Shown in pieces: positions 7,291 to 14,788 of a DNA stretch of 48,388 nucleotides. The notes beneath the pieces are model-generated. The model saw only the letters and a program-made list of their open reading frames with translations, had not been told where the DNA came from and did not search any database. Origin of the DNA: Defluviitaleaceae bacterium (GTDB lineage: Bacteria; Bacillota_I; Bacilli_A; MOL361; Turicibacteraceae); assembly GCA_009778135.1 (NCBI GenBank), contig WRKJ01000102.1, forward strand, positions 1-48,388, given 5' to 3'. Numbering within the stretch: position 1 is the stretch's first letter; every line of letters begins with the position of its first letter. A program made the translations under genes and the position numbers.

Positions 7291-7425
7291 ATGAACAAAA
7301 AGAAATTTTATGTACACAAACTCGCAGCTTTTTTCCTTGCAATTGCCCCTTTTACAATTATAAATAGCCATACTGCAAGCTTTGCTTTCGGAGAGCCTGA
7401 ACTACCAGCTAAATACCAAAAATAA
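7291..7425 (+). CDS. AgrD-like cyclic lactone autoinducer precursor
   Basis: This is a 44-residue peptide with an AAAAGGAG site at good spacing. It has a basic N-terminus, a hydrophobic helix (LAAFFLAIAPFTII) and the C-terminal block ASFAFGEPELPAKYQK. AgrD-type precursors in Bacillota have the same plan: helix, a short Cys- or Ser-led ring motif, then a charged tail with PxxP or ELP. Here a serine takes the place of the usual cysteine, as in the enterococcal FsrD lactone, so a serine-linked SFAFG ring is possible. It is convergent with AgrC/AgrA-like genes and shares a bidirectional terminator with them. No AgrB-type processing protease is found nearby. The identification rests on plan and context. 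Confidence 0.65.
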   Translation: MNKKKFYVHKLAAFFLAIAPFTIINSHTASFAFGEPELPAKYQK

Positions 7426-7458
7426 AAAAGATACCTAACATACAGTTAGGTATCTTTC
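7424..7458. terminator. Bidirectional terminator between agrD-like and agrC-like genes
   Basis: GATACCTAA at 7430-7438 pairs with TTAGGTATC at 7446-7454, flanked by an A run and a short T run. It would end transcription from both convergent genes. Confidence 0.8.
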
Positions 7459-8697
7459 TCATTTAGATAAAATTTTGATTGTCATATCAAGATAATAAAG
7501 CTTATACTCAACATCATAGTAATGATCTGCCTTGAGCTGTGCTTTAAATCTTTGATCACGATAAGCTTCGACTTCACGTTTTAACTTGTAGAGTCCTTGA
7601 CCACACCCCACTTGCTCTTTCGTGCTAAACCCTTTTTTAAAAAGTCTATCTAACTTTCGATCAGACATTTTTTGACAAGCATTTTTAACCGAGAGTTCAA
7701 AGTGATTTTTACATACATTCAAATAGACGAAAATAGGTCCGTCTAAGCCATGTTCTAACGCATTATCAAATAAGCTTCCCAACATATAAACAACGCTTCC
7801 TAAGCTGACAATCTCATGATGCTCATAATAACCAATATCTAAGTTAAGTTGATTGCTCCTTTCACTGATCACCAGTTTTTCTTCTAATACTTTCCCAAAG
7901 TTTTCTTCATAACTATCTGAAACCTCTATAACGTCAGCTCTTCCGGTAATATATTGTTTCAGTTCACGAGATAAAGCCTTAATTTTTTCATGTTCATCAT
8001 CTGCTTCAATGGCTAAATAAAGACCAGCAAACTTATTGACCAAATCATGATAACGATCAGATGTTTGATCAATTTTTTTTTGAGCCATCATGACAACACT
8101 AAAAAAAGCAGACAAAATCAGGATGATTAATGTCACAAATAAGAACACCTGATCAAAAACGTTATTCATATTAAATTGAAACATGATTAGCAGGGCATAT
8201 ACAATAATGTACAGACAGATAAGTCCAATGATTAAAATCAACCGCTGTTTAATCATTGAAAAAAACTCATAAAGGGAAACTTTCCAACATAATAAGGAAA
8301 AGACAAAAAAGATGATAAATTGCATAACTAATAGTGTAAGCTCATCATTCATCTCCCACACCCCAAAAAGCCAGCCAGTCAATGATTGAACAGTAAATAA
8401 AGTTAAAAATATGGCTACATGGATAATAAAAACATCAAATAACTTGCGTCTTGTTGCAATCTTAATAACCAGAAGTGAGATGACAATTGCAAGCATACGT
8501 ACTATTAACGCGTCGTTTCCTACATGATAATTGATAATACTAAATATACCTGAAAATAGTAGAATGAAAATATGATGTCTCCATTTCTTCTCTAACTTAT
8601 GATCACCACCTAAATTATGACCCATTAAATACATAATGATATAGTCAATTACATTGGTAACGAATAAGATACCCAACCAAGCATGGTTCTCGATCAT
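7459..8697 (-). CDS. AgrC-like sensor histidine kinase (GHKL family)
   Basis: This is a 412-residue protein with about six N-terminal membrane helices (to about residue 205), the plan of peptide-sensing HPK10 kinases. The dimerisation segment carries DRYHDLVNKF, with the phosphoacceptor His in the AgrC-like HDxxN context. The ATPase domain has the N-box LFDNALEHG and a G-box around KGFSTKEQVGCGQGLYKL. It should bind the processed peptide outside and phosphorylate the adjacent LytTR regulator. It follows the regulator gene with a 12-bp gap, so the two are co-transcribed. Confidence 0.8.
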   Translation of the reverse strand: MIENHAWLGILFVTNVIDYIIMYLMGHNLGGDHKLEKKWRHHIFILLFSGIFSIINYHVGNDALIVRMLAIVISLLVIKIATRRKLFDVFIIHVAIFLTLFTVQSLTGWLFGVWEMNDELTLLVMQFIIFFVFSLLCWKVSLYEFFSMIKQRLILIIGLICLYIIVYALLIMFQFNMNNVFDQVFLFVTLIILILSAFFSVVMMAQKKIDQTSDRYHDLVNKFAGLYLAIEADDEHEKIKALSRELKQYITGRADVIEVSDSYEENFGKVLEEKLVISERSNQLNLDIGYYEHHEIVSLGSVVYMLGSLFDNALEHGLDGPIFVYLNVCKNHFELSVKNACQKMSDRKLDRLFKKGFSTKEQVGCGQGLYKLKREVEAYRDQRFKAQLKADHYYDVEYKLYYLDMTIKILSK

Positions 8698-8709
8698 CTT
8701 TTAACACTC

Positions 8710-9450
8710 CTATTTCATCCGTCCAAACAACAAGCCAACCGATTCACGATAAGTTGTTCCGATCGACGATACTTGTTTAACATACTTTAAATGGAGTTCA
8801 TTCACTGCGCCATCATAATGAATCACATAATCAGGATTCACAGCCGTACTTTGATGAACCCTAATCAAGCCTTGAAACTCTGGAAGTAACTTCATGAAAT
8901 CTTCCATTGATTGCATCGGGAATTCTTGTATGGACGTATCCTCCGTTTCTTTATTGTAACATGTCAGCTTAATTCGCTTAGCTCGTTTAACCGTTTCAAC
9001 TTTAACAACTGTAAAAATAGGAATCCGATAACGCTCTTTTCCATCTCTAAGAACCAAAACAGGCTCTTTTCTCCTTTTCGATTTCTTCAGATTAGAGTGA
9101 ATCCTTGGCAAAATATCCTTCGCTTTAAACGGTTTTTTCAACACTAAAAATAAATCCAATTCATTGTTTAACTTCATATGTAGCTTTTCTGTTGTATGAG
9201 AAGATGCGACCATGATTGGAACATCTTCATCTTTTTCACGAACTTCACGGGCAAAATCAATCCCACTCCCATCTGGAAGCTCAATGTCTAAAATGTATAA
9301 ATCAATTTGATTGGTCGTTTTCATTTCGCATGCTTCTTCAATGGTATAAGCTGACAATATGCGTATGCCTTCTCCTAACCCCGCTTTTAATCCCACCGAT
9401 ATTTCTTTGTTAATCACTTTGTCATCTTCTAAAAATAAAATAGTTTGCAT
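8710..9450 (-). CDS. AgrA-like LytTR response regulator
   Basis: This is a 246-residue protein. The receiver domain (1-125) shows the acidic pair ED in LFLEDDK, the phosphorylation Asp in LYILDIELPDGSG and the conserved Lys in VLKKPF. The C-terminal LytTR DNA-binding domain (about 140-240) has the typical IPIFTVVKVET start and ends with LIRVHQSTAVNP. LytTR regulators bind paired 9-bp repeats near peptide-controlled promoters. AGGAGGATAAAAAGT precedes the start at 9450. It is the first gene of a two-gene operon with the AgrC-like kinase. Confidence 0.85.
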   Translation of the reverse strand: MQTILFLEDDKVINKEISVGLKAGLGEGIRILSAYTIEEACEMKTTNQIDLYILDIELPDGSGIDFAREVREKDEDVPIMVASSHTTEKLHMKLNNELDLFLVLKKPFKAKDILPRIHSNLKKSKRRKEPVLVLRDGKERYRIPIFTVVKVETVKRAKRIKLTCYNKETEDTSIQEFPMQSMEDFMKLLPEFQGLIRVHQSTAVNPDYVIHYDGAVNELHLKYVKQVSSIGTTYRESVGLLFGRMK

Positions 9451-9828
9451 TACTTTTTATCCTCCTGATAAATTTTTCAAATTCTTATGACAGAATTTAA
9501 ATCTATAACAACTATTTTATCACATTTTATTTAAATTTCCACCATTTTAGATCATTTTCAATCATTTTTCATCAAAAATTTAAAGGGGATACTCTAAAAC
9601 AGTTAACAAAAAAAGCCCTCAAAGGAACTTGAATCGCTTATGAGGCACTTCTTTTTTATACCATTTATATCTATTATTTATTTTTCTCTATGATTATAGA
9701 CAATATAAGATAGGAAAGCAATTATAAAAAAGAATAATAACGTTTAGAGTAAAATGAAGCAAATGTGATGCGCTGATCCGTTAAGAAATCTCTCATTGAA
9801 AATATACTTTTACAACTTTCGATCTATC
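9451..9828. other. Intergenic region upstream of agrA-like gene
   Basis: No gene is seen. ACAGTTAAC at 9599-9607 resembles an AgrA half-site (ACAGTTAAG). GCCCTCA at 9615-9621 and TGAGGC at 9641-9646 form a weak terminator followed by CTTCTTTTTT. The rest is AT-rich. Confidence 0.4.
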
Positions 9829-9992
9829 TAGTGCAGCAAAACGTAAGTAATAGCCCATATTGACGTGTATCATTTTCAAATACAAGGAAACGAGGACGAC
9901 TCGTACCAATATCGGTACGCAAGGACGAGTTGACGCAGTAGTTGGAAATGAGACGCATGAATAGCGGTGGTTACTTATGTTGTGCTGCACTA
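9829..9992. mobile_element. MITE-like palindromic element
   Basis: Terminal inverted repeats of 22 bp (TAGTGCAGCAAAACGTAAGTAA at the left; the right copy differs at two or three positions) bracket a 164-bp block. The interior continues the palindrome: TGACGTGTATCATTTTC pairs imperfectly with the right half, and CGTACC-AATAT-CGGTACG forms the tip. There is no ORF of substance. It looks like a non-autonomous palindromic repeat, or it could act as a long RNA hairpin. It lies between the Agr-like locus and the next regulator. Confidence 0.65.
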
Positions 9993-10287
9993 GCCTTCAG
10001 ATCTCCTTTCCTAGCTAAACAAAGTATACCACAAATTTCTTCAAAAATTTCATAAAACGGTCAAACGAACGTTTCATACCGCCAAACGACCCTTTCAAAA
10101 TTTGATTCGTTTTCAATTTAACGCAAAACACCTTTATATCCTTTCCAAATGACATTTATAGCATTTTTTCGAAATAAAAAGACAACTTTTGTACTTTTAA
10201 ACAGGTAAATTCCTAATTTGTAAACGTCAATCAATAGATTAAAGCGTTTTTCACGACTTTGAATACAAAAAAAGTAGGTGACTCAAG
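9993..10287. other. Intergenic region with 21-bp-spaced direct repeat
   Basis: No gene is seen. CAAACGAACGTTTCA at 10062-10076 and CAAACGACCCTTTCA at 10083-10097 are 21 bp apart start to start, two helical turns, as in tandem sites for LytTR or OmpR-type regulators. Confidence 0.4.
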
Positions 10288-11121
10288 TCAGCTACAGGAA
10301 ATAAATTCTATTTTAATTTCATTGGATATGTGATAAAGAAAGTCTTTAACACTTGGAATCATTTTTTCAATTGGCTTCTCAAGATGAGTTTCTAGCACTG
10401 GCGTGCCGTAGTAAAGCTCAAAAAATAGCTCAGGATTCTTATTAAATGTCGTAGTAATGAGCCTATTTATTCCATTAAAGATAGATGAATATTGAACAAA
10501 TGCAACTTCTTTAAAAATAGTCGTTAAAGATTTACCTTCTGGTTGATTAATGTCATTAAGTAGATGAAAAAGTGCATTTACTAAATAACCATAAGCCCTC
10601 TTTTTAGAGTCAAAGCCAAACATGTTTAACTTTTCATGTATCATCTGCTTGAGCGCTCCGTCGGGAAGCAATACTTTAGTAGTAGAATACTTGTCACGAT
10701 CTCTTTTATTTTCTTCAAAAGAACAATTCATTTCTTGTTTGATTCCAATCATATCATTAAAATAAGCTAAAACTAATTCATGCTTATAACGATGACCTTT
10801 CTCTAAGTAAAAGCATTTTTTTGTATTTAGAAATGCAACCACTCTTTTGCTAATATAAGAAGTAACAACAATTAATACAGGATCACCTTCAGAGTCCAGT
10901 TCTGGTTTTAGATACTTTAAAACCTCTAAACCTAATTCACCTTTCAGTTGAATATCAAGAACGATACCATCAGGTTGAAGTTTATCTATCGTATTAAGTG
11001 CATCTTCAACATTGTCGACAATGGGAAGAACGTGATAACCACCCTTCGTTAAGCAGTCTTCAAGCTCTTTTGCAAAGCTAAAGTCATCTTCTATGATTAA
11101 AATTTTCTTACGCTCAGACAT
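10288..11121 (-). CDS. Response regulator with Spo0A-C-like output domain
   Basis: This is a 277-residue protein. The receiver domain has the acidic pair in LIIEDDFSF, the phosphoacceptor in GIVLDIQLKGELG, a Thr/Ser switch (VVTSY) and the Lys in YLEKG. The C-terminal 120 residues are helical, with LKQMIHEKLNMFGFDSKKRA, then YLVNALFHLL, then a second block YSSIFNGINRLITTTF. This order matches the Spo0A C-terminal DNA-binding domain. I use the ATG at 11121 (GGAG 8 bp upstream) rather than an upstream GTG. A paralog is at 40111. No partner kinase is adjacent. The gene diverges from the first secreted-peptide module, which it may regulate. Confidence 0.75.
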   Translation of the reverse strand: MSERKKILIIEDDFSFAKELEDCLTKGGYHVLPIVDNVEDALNTIDKLQPDGIVLDIQLKGELGLEVLKYLKPELDSEGDPVLIVVTSYISKRVVAFLNTKKCFYLEKGHRYKHELVLAYFNDMIGIKQEMNCSFEENKRDRDKYSTTKVLLPDGALKQMIHEKLNMFGFDSKKRAYGYLVNALFHLLNDINQPEGKSLTTIFKEVAFVQYSSIFNGINRLITTTFNKNPELFFELYYGTPVLETHLEKPIEKMIPSVKDFLYHISNEIKIEFISCS

Positions 11122-11291
11122 CTCCCACACTCCTTTTAGTAATTATTGTCAATCATTCTAACAGAAATAATGACAGTAAACAACGCTTTTCTGCAAAATA
11201 ATATCAGAAAACGTTTTTATATTCCATGTGACTTTACTTTGATTCTCTATGTAAAACGTGTTGCAAATGATCATGTCTGGTCAATCTTGTC

Positions 11292-11373
11292 AAAAAATGA
11301 GAAATGTTTTTGTGCCTTTTCATGAAAATGAGAAAAAATGAGAAATATTTTTATGCTTTTTTCCATGAAAATG
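11292..11373 (+). repeat. Tandem 40-bp unit with TTTTCATGAAAA palindrome
   Basis: Two units, 11292-11330 and 11333-11373, share AAAAAATGAGAAAT, then a T-rich stretch, then CATGAAAATG. The first has the perfect palindrome TTTTCATGAAAA at 11317-11328. Copy 2 of the leader keeps only one unit, with the palindrome at 15721-15732. This is a likely regulator-binding region. Confidence 0.5.
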
Positions 11374-11416
11374 TTGAAAATGAGAATTTTTGTATAATGA
11401 ATGTCGATTTTTTTTA

Positions 11417-11435
11417 TGGTATAATATGGTATAAT
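11417..11435 (+). promoter_or_regulatory. Promoter (tandem extended -10 boxes) of secreted protein A
   Basis: TGGTATAAT occurs twice in a row, with TATAAT at 11420-11425 and 11430-11435. Copy 2 of the leader has a single TGGTATAAT with TATAAT at 15772-15777. No clear -35 is visible, so activator control is plausible. Confidence 0.6.
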
Positions 11436-11523
11436 ATTATTTATCGATGCATTGAACATGCGTACTTGAATAGACTGACGAGTCTTGGATGGTACGAGAA
11501 GGAGGTTAAAGGATACTTCTGTG

Positions 11524-11550
11524 ATGTTTTCTTTCGTACATTATTTCTAG
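11524..11550 (+). CDS. 8-residue leader ORF, copy 1
   Basis: ATG TTT TCT TTC GTA CAT TAT TTC TAG encodes MFSFVHYF. AAAGGA lies 10 bases before the ATG. The second leader copy (15868-15894) encodes the same peptide with a synonymous CAT to CAC change. A hairpin follows or encloses it (TTCTGTGAT with ATCACACAGAA). It is probably an attenuation or leader peptide. Confidence 0.5.
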   Translation: MFSFVHYF

Positions 11551-11653
11551 AGAATCACACAGAATCTAAGCTTAAAATCAGCGTTAATTGTTGAAAACAG
11601 TTTAATGCTAGACAAGTTATACAATTTGTTTAGTTGAAAAAGGAGAAGATAAT

Positions 11654-12055
11654 ATGAAAGTTAAAAACAAAAAAGTAAAAAAAGGTATAGTAGTTGCACT
11701 GTTAGGGATAGCTTTGGCTGGGGCTGCTGTTCCAGTAGCAGCATCATGGGATACAAGAGCAGGATGGCATTCTTCAGAGATCACTGTGCCACGTAATGGA
11801 TGGTGGACTACTACGGATAGGAGAGCAACTTCTAATACACAACAAGCACGAGTTAATCGTCCAACATATAATGTTGTTAGCAATATACAAAATACCAACG
11901 GTCGGAACTTATCATCGAATCAAACACATAATTCAAATCAAGATATTACACAGTCACATAATACATCAGCTAGTGGCTCTATGATAAGAGGAGCATTCCG
12001 CTCATCAATCATAAATCAGCGTACCAATACAATAAATTTAAGTTGGCGACCATAA
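11654..12055 (+). CDS. Small secreted protein A, bacteriocin-like
   Basis: This is a 133-residue protein with a basic N-terminus and a signal peptide (KKGIVVALLGIALAGAAVPVAAS) cleaved near residue 30. The mature region is rich in Asn, Thr, Ser, Arg and Trp, lacks cysteine, and ends in the strand motif TNTINLSWRP. The start has AAAAAGGAGAAGATAAT upstream. It is the first gene of a module with four ABC transporter genes. Such pairs of secreted polypeptide and dedicated ABC transporter are typical of lactococcin-972-like and other bacteriocin or peptide-resistance loci, but no exact family is recognised. Confidence 0.6.
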   Translation: MKVKNKKVKKGIVVALLGIALAGAAVPVAASWDTRAGWHSSEITVPRNGWWTTTDRRATSNTQQARVNRPTYNVVSNIQNTNGRNLSSNQTHNSNQDITQSHNTSASGSMIRGAFRSSIINQRTNTINLSWRP

Positions 12056-12122
12056 AACACAGTTAAAATATAGTAAATTAAAAAACTTACTTTGAAAAAC
12101 TAATTTTTATCAAAAAGTCAAT

Positions 12123-12238
12123 AACCATACATTTGCTATTTGTCTATTATATAAACTATGGGCAAATAGCAATGTCGTACATAGAAGCAAATAAAAAGAA
12201 TTAATTTTGTTTCTATGTACGACAAGAAAAGTATGGTT
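12123..12238 (+). ncRNA. Three-way-junction RNA element between peptide and transporter genes
   Basis: The outer stem is AACCATAC (12123-12130) with GTATGGTT (12231-12238). Inside it are two perfect hairpins: TTGCTATTTG (12133-12142) with CAAATAGCAA (12163-12172), and TGTCGTACATAGAA (12173-12186) with TTCTATGTACGACA (12211-12224). This closed three-way fold sits in the 219-bp gap, so it may set the expression ratio of peptide to transporter, or be a small mobile palindrome. Confidence 0.55.
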
Positions 12239-12274
12239 CATGGAAAACAGTAATACAGTATTGGAGGAAGTTAA

Positions 12275-13105
12275 ATGAAAGCAATATTACAACAGAAATT
12301 AAAAAAGTTGATTTCTAAAAAATCTACATGGTTAATTATCATTATTTATTTAACAGTAGGTATTGGAAATTACTGGTTTATTCATAGCGAGCATCCTTGG
12401 GCAAATCCATACTTTGAATTTAACACTTCATTTTTTGAATACTTTGTTCTGATTCAGGGTGGTGGCTCAGGCTTTATGTTTATCTTACTTCCTTTGCTGG
12501 TGACCTTATCAACTGGAGATTCTTTTATTAAAACGAGGAGATCTAGCATTTTATCGTATGGTTTAATGCGAACTAATTTAGTATCATATATTCGTAATGA
12601 AGTTCTTTCTACAGGAATGATTAGTTTTATATTTGTTGCTTTATGTCAATTTCTATTATTCTTTTTTAGTTTGTTTTTCACGCAAATTGCAATAGTTAAT
12701 GCTGAGCAAGGGATGATCATTTACGCTGTCGAGTTATTAAATGCAGCTCCCCTTATTTACATTTTATTAATTATTTTTAATAGTTCACTGATGGCATTCT
12801 TCTTTAGTACATTTACAATTGGTTTGAGCATCTTATTCAAAAGCTTATACAGTGCGATATTGCTACCTTACTTGATTTTTATTGGATTATCAGAAATGAT
12901 GATGACAATGCCTTTGATTACACCTTTTTATGGAAAATGGTTTTACAACCTTGCACCTTTAAATATGGTCGGTGGGTATATATGGCTAACATTTTCAATA
13001 TTTGCTGTACCCATGTACTGGTTGGTTTTAAATGCAGGCGCATATGTCGTTGTTGCAAACTACTTTAAGCATGCATTTAGAAAAGAAAAACTTTTATTAA
13101 TTTAA
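12275..13105 (+). CDS. ABC-2-type transporter permease
   Basis: This is a 276-residue integral membrane protein with about six hydrophobic helices, starting after a short basic N-terminus (LKKLISKKSTW). The plan matches ABC-2-type permeases that work with a separate ATPase in peptide export or bacteriocin immunity. TTGGAGGAAGTTAAATG gives the start. It is followed 14 bp later by the ATPase gene. The transported substrate is unknown; secreted protein A is the obvious candidate by position. Confidence 0.75.
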   Translation: MKAILQQKLKKLISKKSTWLIIIIYLTVGIGNYWFIHSEHPWANPYFEFNTSFFEYFVLIQGGGSGFMFILLPLLVTLSTGDSFIKTRRSSILSYGLMRTNLVSYIRNEVLSTGMISFIFVALCQFLLFFFSLFFTQIAIVNAEQGMIIYAVELLNAAPLIYILLIIFNSSLMAFFFSTFTIGLSILFKSLYSAILLPYLIFIGLSEMMMTMPLITPFYGKWFYNLAPLNMVGGYIWLTFSIFAVPMYWLVLNAGAYVVVANYFKHAFRKEKLLLI

Positions 13106-13119
13106 GGAGCTAAAAGACT

Positions 13120-13977
13120 ATGCAAGAAAATAGGATCGAATTTAGGAATGTTACAAAAAAAATTAAAAAACAAGAAATTATTAAAGATATCTCATTCACT
13201 GTAAAAAGAGGAGAAGTTGTCGGTATTATTGGTGAAAATGGATCTGGAAAAACAACAGTTCTACGCTTAGCTTCAGGATTGAGTTATCCTACAAGTGGAG
13301 AGGTTAGCGTCAATGGAAAAATAATAGAAGCAGGAAAATCAGGAATTTTACCAGAAAACATTGGTATTCTCATAGAAGCACCGACATTTATAAAAGAGCT
13401 AACTGGATTTGATAACTTGAATTATTTATCAAAAATCCGAAATGAGATTACAAAAGAAGATATTATCAAAGCAATGGAGCAAGTCGGACTGGATCCAAAA
13501 AATAAAAAGAAAGTAGCTACTTACTCGCTTGGTATGAGGCAAAGGTTAGGGATTGCTCAAGCAATCATGGAGAAACCCAATATCATTTTATTTGATGAAC
13601 CAACTAACGGATTGGATCTTGATGGAATAGAACGATTTGAAGAAATTGTTACGACATTAAAAAAACAGGGAACTAGCTTTATATTTGTTTCCCACAGCAT
13701 GGAAGAAATTGATAAGCTGTGCGATAGCGTATTTAAATTAAAAGATAAGCGGATTATTTTGCAGGAAAGGATGAGAGATTGGCATATTGTATTGAATAGT
13801 CTAGAAGATGTTGAAAGAGTCTCTCAATTAAGAAAAAATGTTAAAATAACTGATCGATATGATGGAAAGCCAGCCATCGTCATACCATTTAAAGTGGATG
13901 AAGATATCAAGATATTTTTTGATCAATTAAAAATTGATTATAAAGTGCTAGTCGGTGAAAATAATGATAAATTTTGA
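13120..13977 (+). CDS. ABC transporter ATP-binding protein
   Basis: This is a 285-residue ATPase with Walker A GENGSGKTT, signature YSLGMRQR, Walker B IILFDEPTNGLD and the switch His in FVSHS. The C-terminal 70 residues are an extra domain as in bacitracin/lantibiotic-type (BcrA/CcmA-like) ATPases. It should energise the three flanking ABC-2-type permeases. AAGGAGCTAAAAGACT precedes the ATG. It overlaps the next gene by 14 bp, indicating coupled translation. Confidence 0.9.
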   Translation: MQENRIEFRNVTKKIKKQEIIKDISFTVKRGEVVGIIGENGSGKTTVLRLASGLSYPTSGEVSVNGKIIEAGKSGILPENIGILIEAPTFIKELTGFDNLNYLSKIRNEITKEDIIKAMEQVGLDPKNKKKVATYSLGMRQRLGIAQAIMEKPNIILFDEPTNGLDLDGIERFEEIVTTLKKQGTSFIFVSHSMEEIDKLCDSVFKLKDKRIILQERMRDWHIVLNSLEDVERVSQLRKNVKITDRYDGKPAIVIPFKVDEDIKIFFDQLKIDYKVLVGENNDKF

Positions 13978-14788
13978 AATACTGAGATATTTAAAGTGTA
14001 AATGGATTAGAATTTTACTTGTTATATGTTTGCTATTTGTAACAGCAGCATTTAGTGTGCAAAATGTATATCGGTTCCTAATTATGTCAGAATTGTTGAC
14101 AGCGTATGATTTGTTTACAATCTCAGATTATATTGTAGGGACATTTAACTCAGCTCAATTTATGATGTATTTCATCCTTCCTGTTCTATTTTCAATTTTG
14201 GTTGCAGATATTATTAGCGCAGATTTGGATGAAAATTTAGACCAATTTTTTTTTACAAGACTTGATAACAGGCTGTCGTATGTCTTTGTGAAAATAAAGA
14301 TGATTATTTTATTCGCTATTGTTTTCACAATTTTGTTTTTAGCTGTCTTATTAATAACAGGCTCATTTTATCATATCTCATTCACGACTAATCATCACCA
14401 CTATTTATTTCTAGCCAATCAAAGACATCATGTTTGGGTATATCTATATGTCGCATCCTTTTTTATATTAGGGCTTATTCTTATTGGAATGATTGTTGTC
14501 ACCTTATCAATTTATCTAAAAAATGCTGGTGTTTCAGTCGGGATTATTGTTTTACTTGGATTTATGCATAATATTTTTTATGTTATTGGTTTCGATGGTG
14601 TACTGGCTTGGTTACCATTTTCACAATATCTATTTGGACATCGCAATTATTTTATGCCCTTCGGATTAGATGTCCCTTATTTCACCACCTTGTTCTCTTT
14701 AATGTACATGATAGGTGGTAGTGGAATTTTGTCGATACTGATGACAAAAAAAATAAGGAACATGGATATCGGACTGGGAAAGGAATGA
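13964..14788 (+). CDS. ABC-2-type transporter permease
   Basis: This is a 274-residue membrane protein with about six helices. The N-terminal FEILRYLKCKWIRILLV is a cytoplasmic amphipathic region entering helix 1, followed by a large loop around SAQFMMYFILPVLFSILVADIISADLDENLDQFFFTR, an ABC-2 permease feature. I use the ATG at 13964 (GGTGA upstream) instead of a GTG at 13955. It overlaps both neighbours and is part of the four-gene transporter operon. Confidence 0.75.
   Translation: MINFEILRYLKCKWIRILLVICLLFVTAAFSVQNVYRFLIMSELLTAYDLFTISDYIVGTFNSAQFMMYFILPVLFSILVADIISADLDENLDQFFFTRLDNRLSYVFVKIKMIILFAIVFTILFLAVLLITGSFYHISFTTNHHHYLFLANQRHHVWVYLYVASFFILGLILIGMIVVTLSIYLKNAGVSVGIIVLLGFMHNIFYVIGFDGVLAWLPFSQYLFGHRNYFMPFGLDVPYFTTLFSLMYMIGGSGILSILMTKKIRNMDIGLGKE

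Larger units (their letters stand above)
11183..11653 (+). repeat. Duplicated leader/promoter region, copy 1
   Basis: This is about 470 bp that is repeated at 15586-16002 with high identity; the second copy is shorter mainly by loss of one internal tandem unit. It includes an operator-like TTTTCATGAAAA, two TATAAT boxes, a hairpin, an 8-codon ORF and the ribosome binding site of a secreted-protein gene. The region holds no other gene. Confidence 0.85.

Noticed and set aside
9793-9990. 65-residue minus-strand frame
   Set aside because: It lies within the palindromic MITE-like element and has no ribosome binding site; its length follows from the repeat.
11304-11594. 96-residue frame inside the first leader
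   Set aside because: It spans promoter and hairpin sequences, has no ribosome binding site, and the frame is not kept in the second leader copy.
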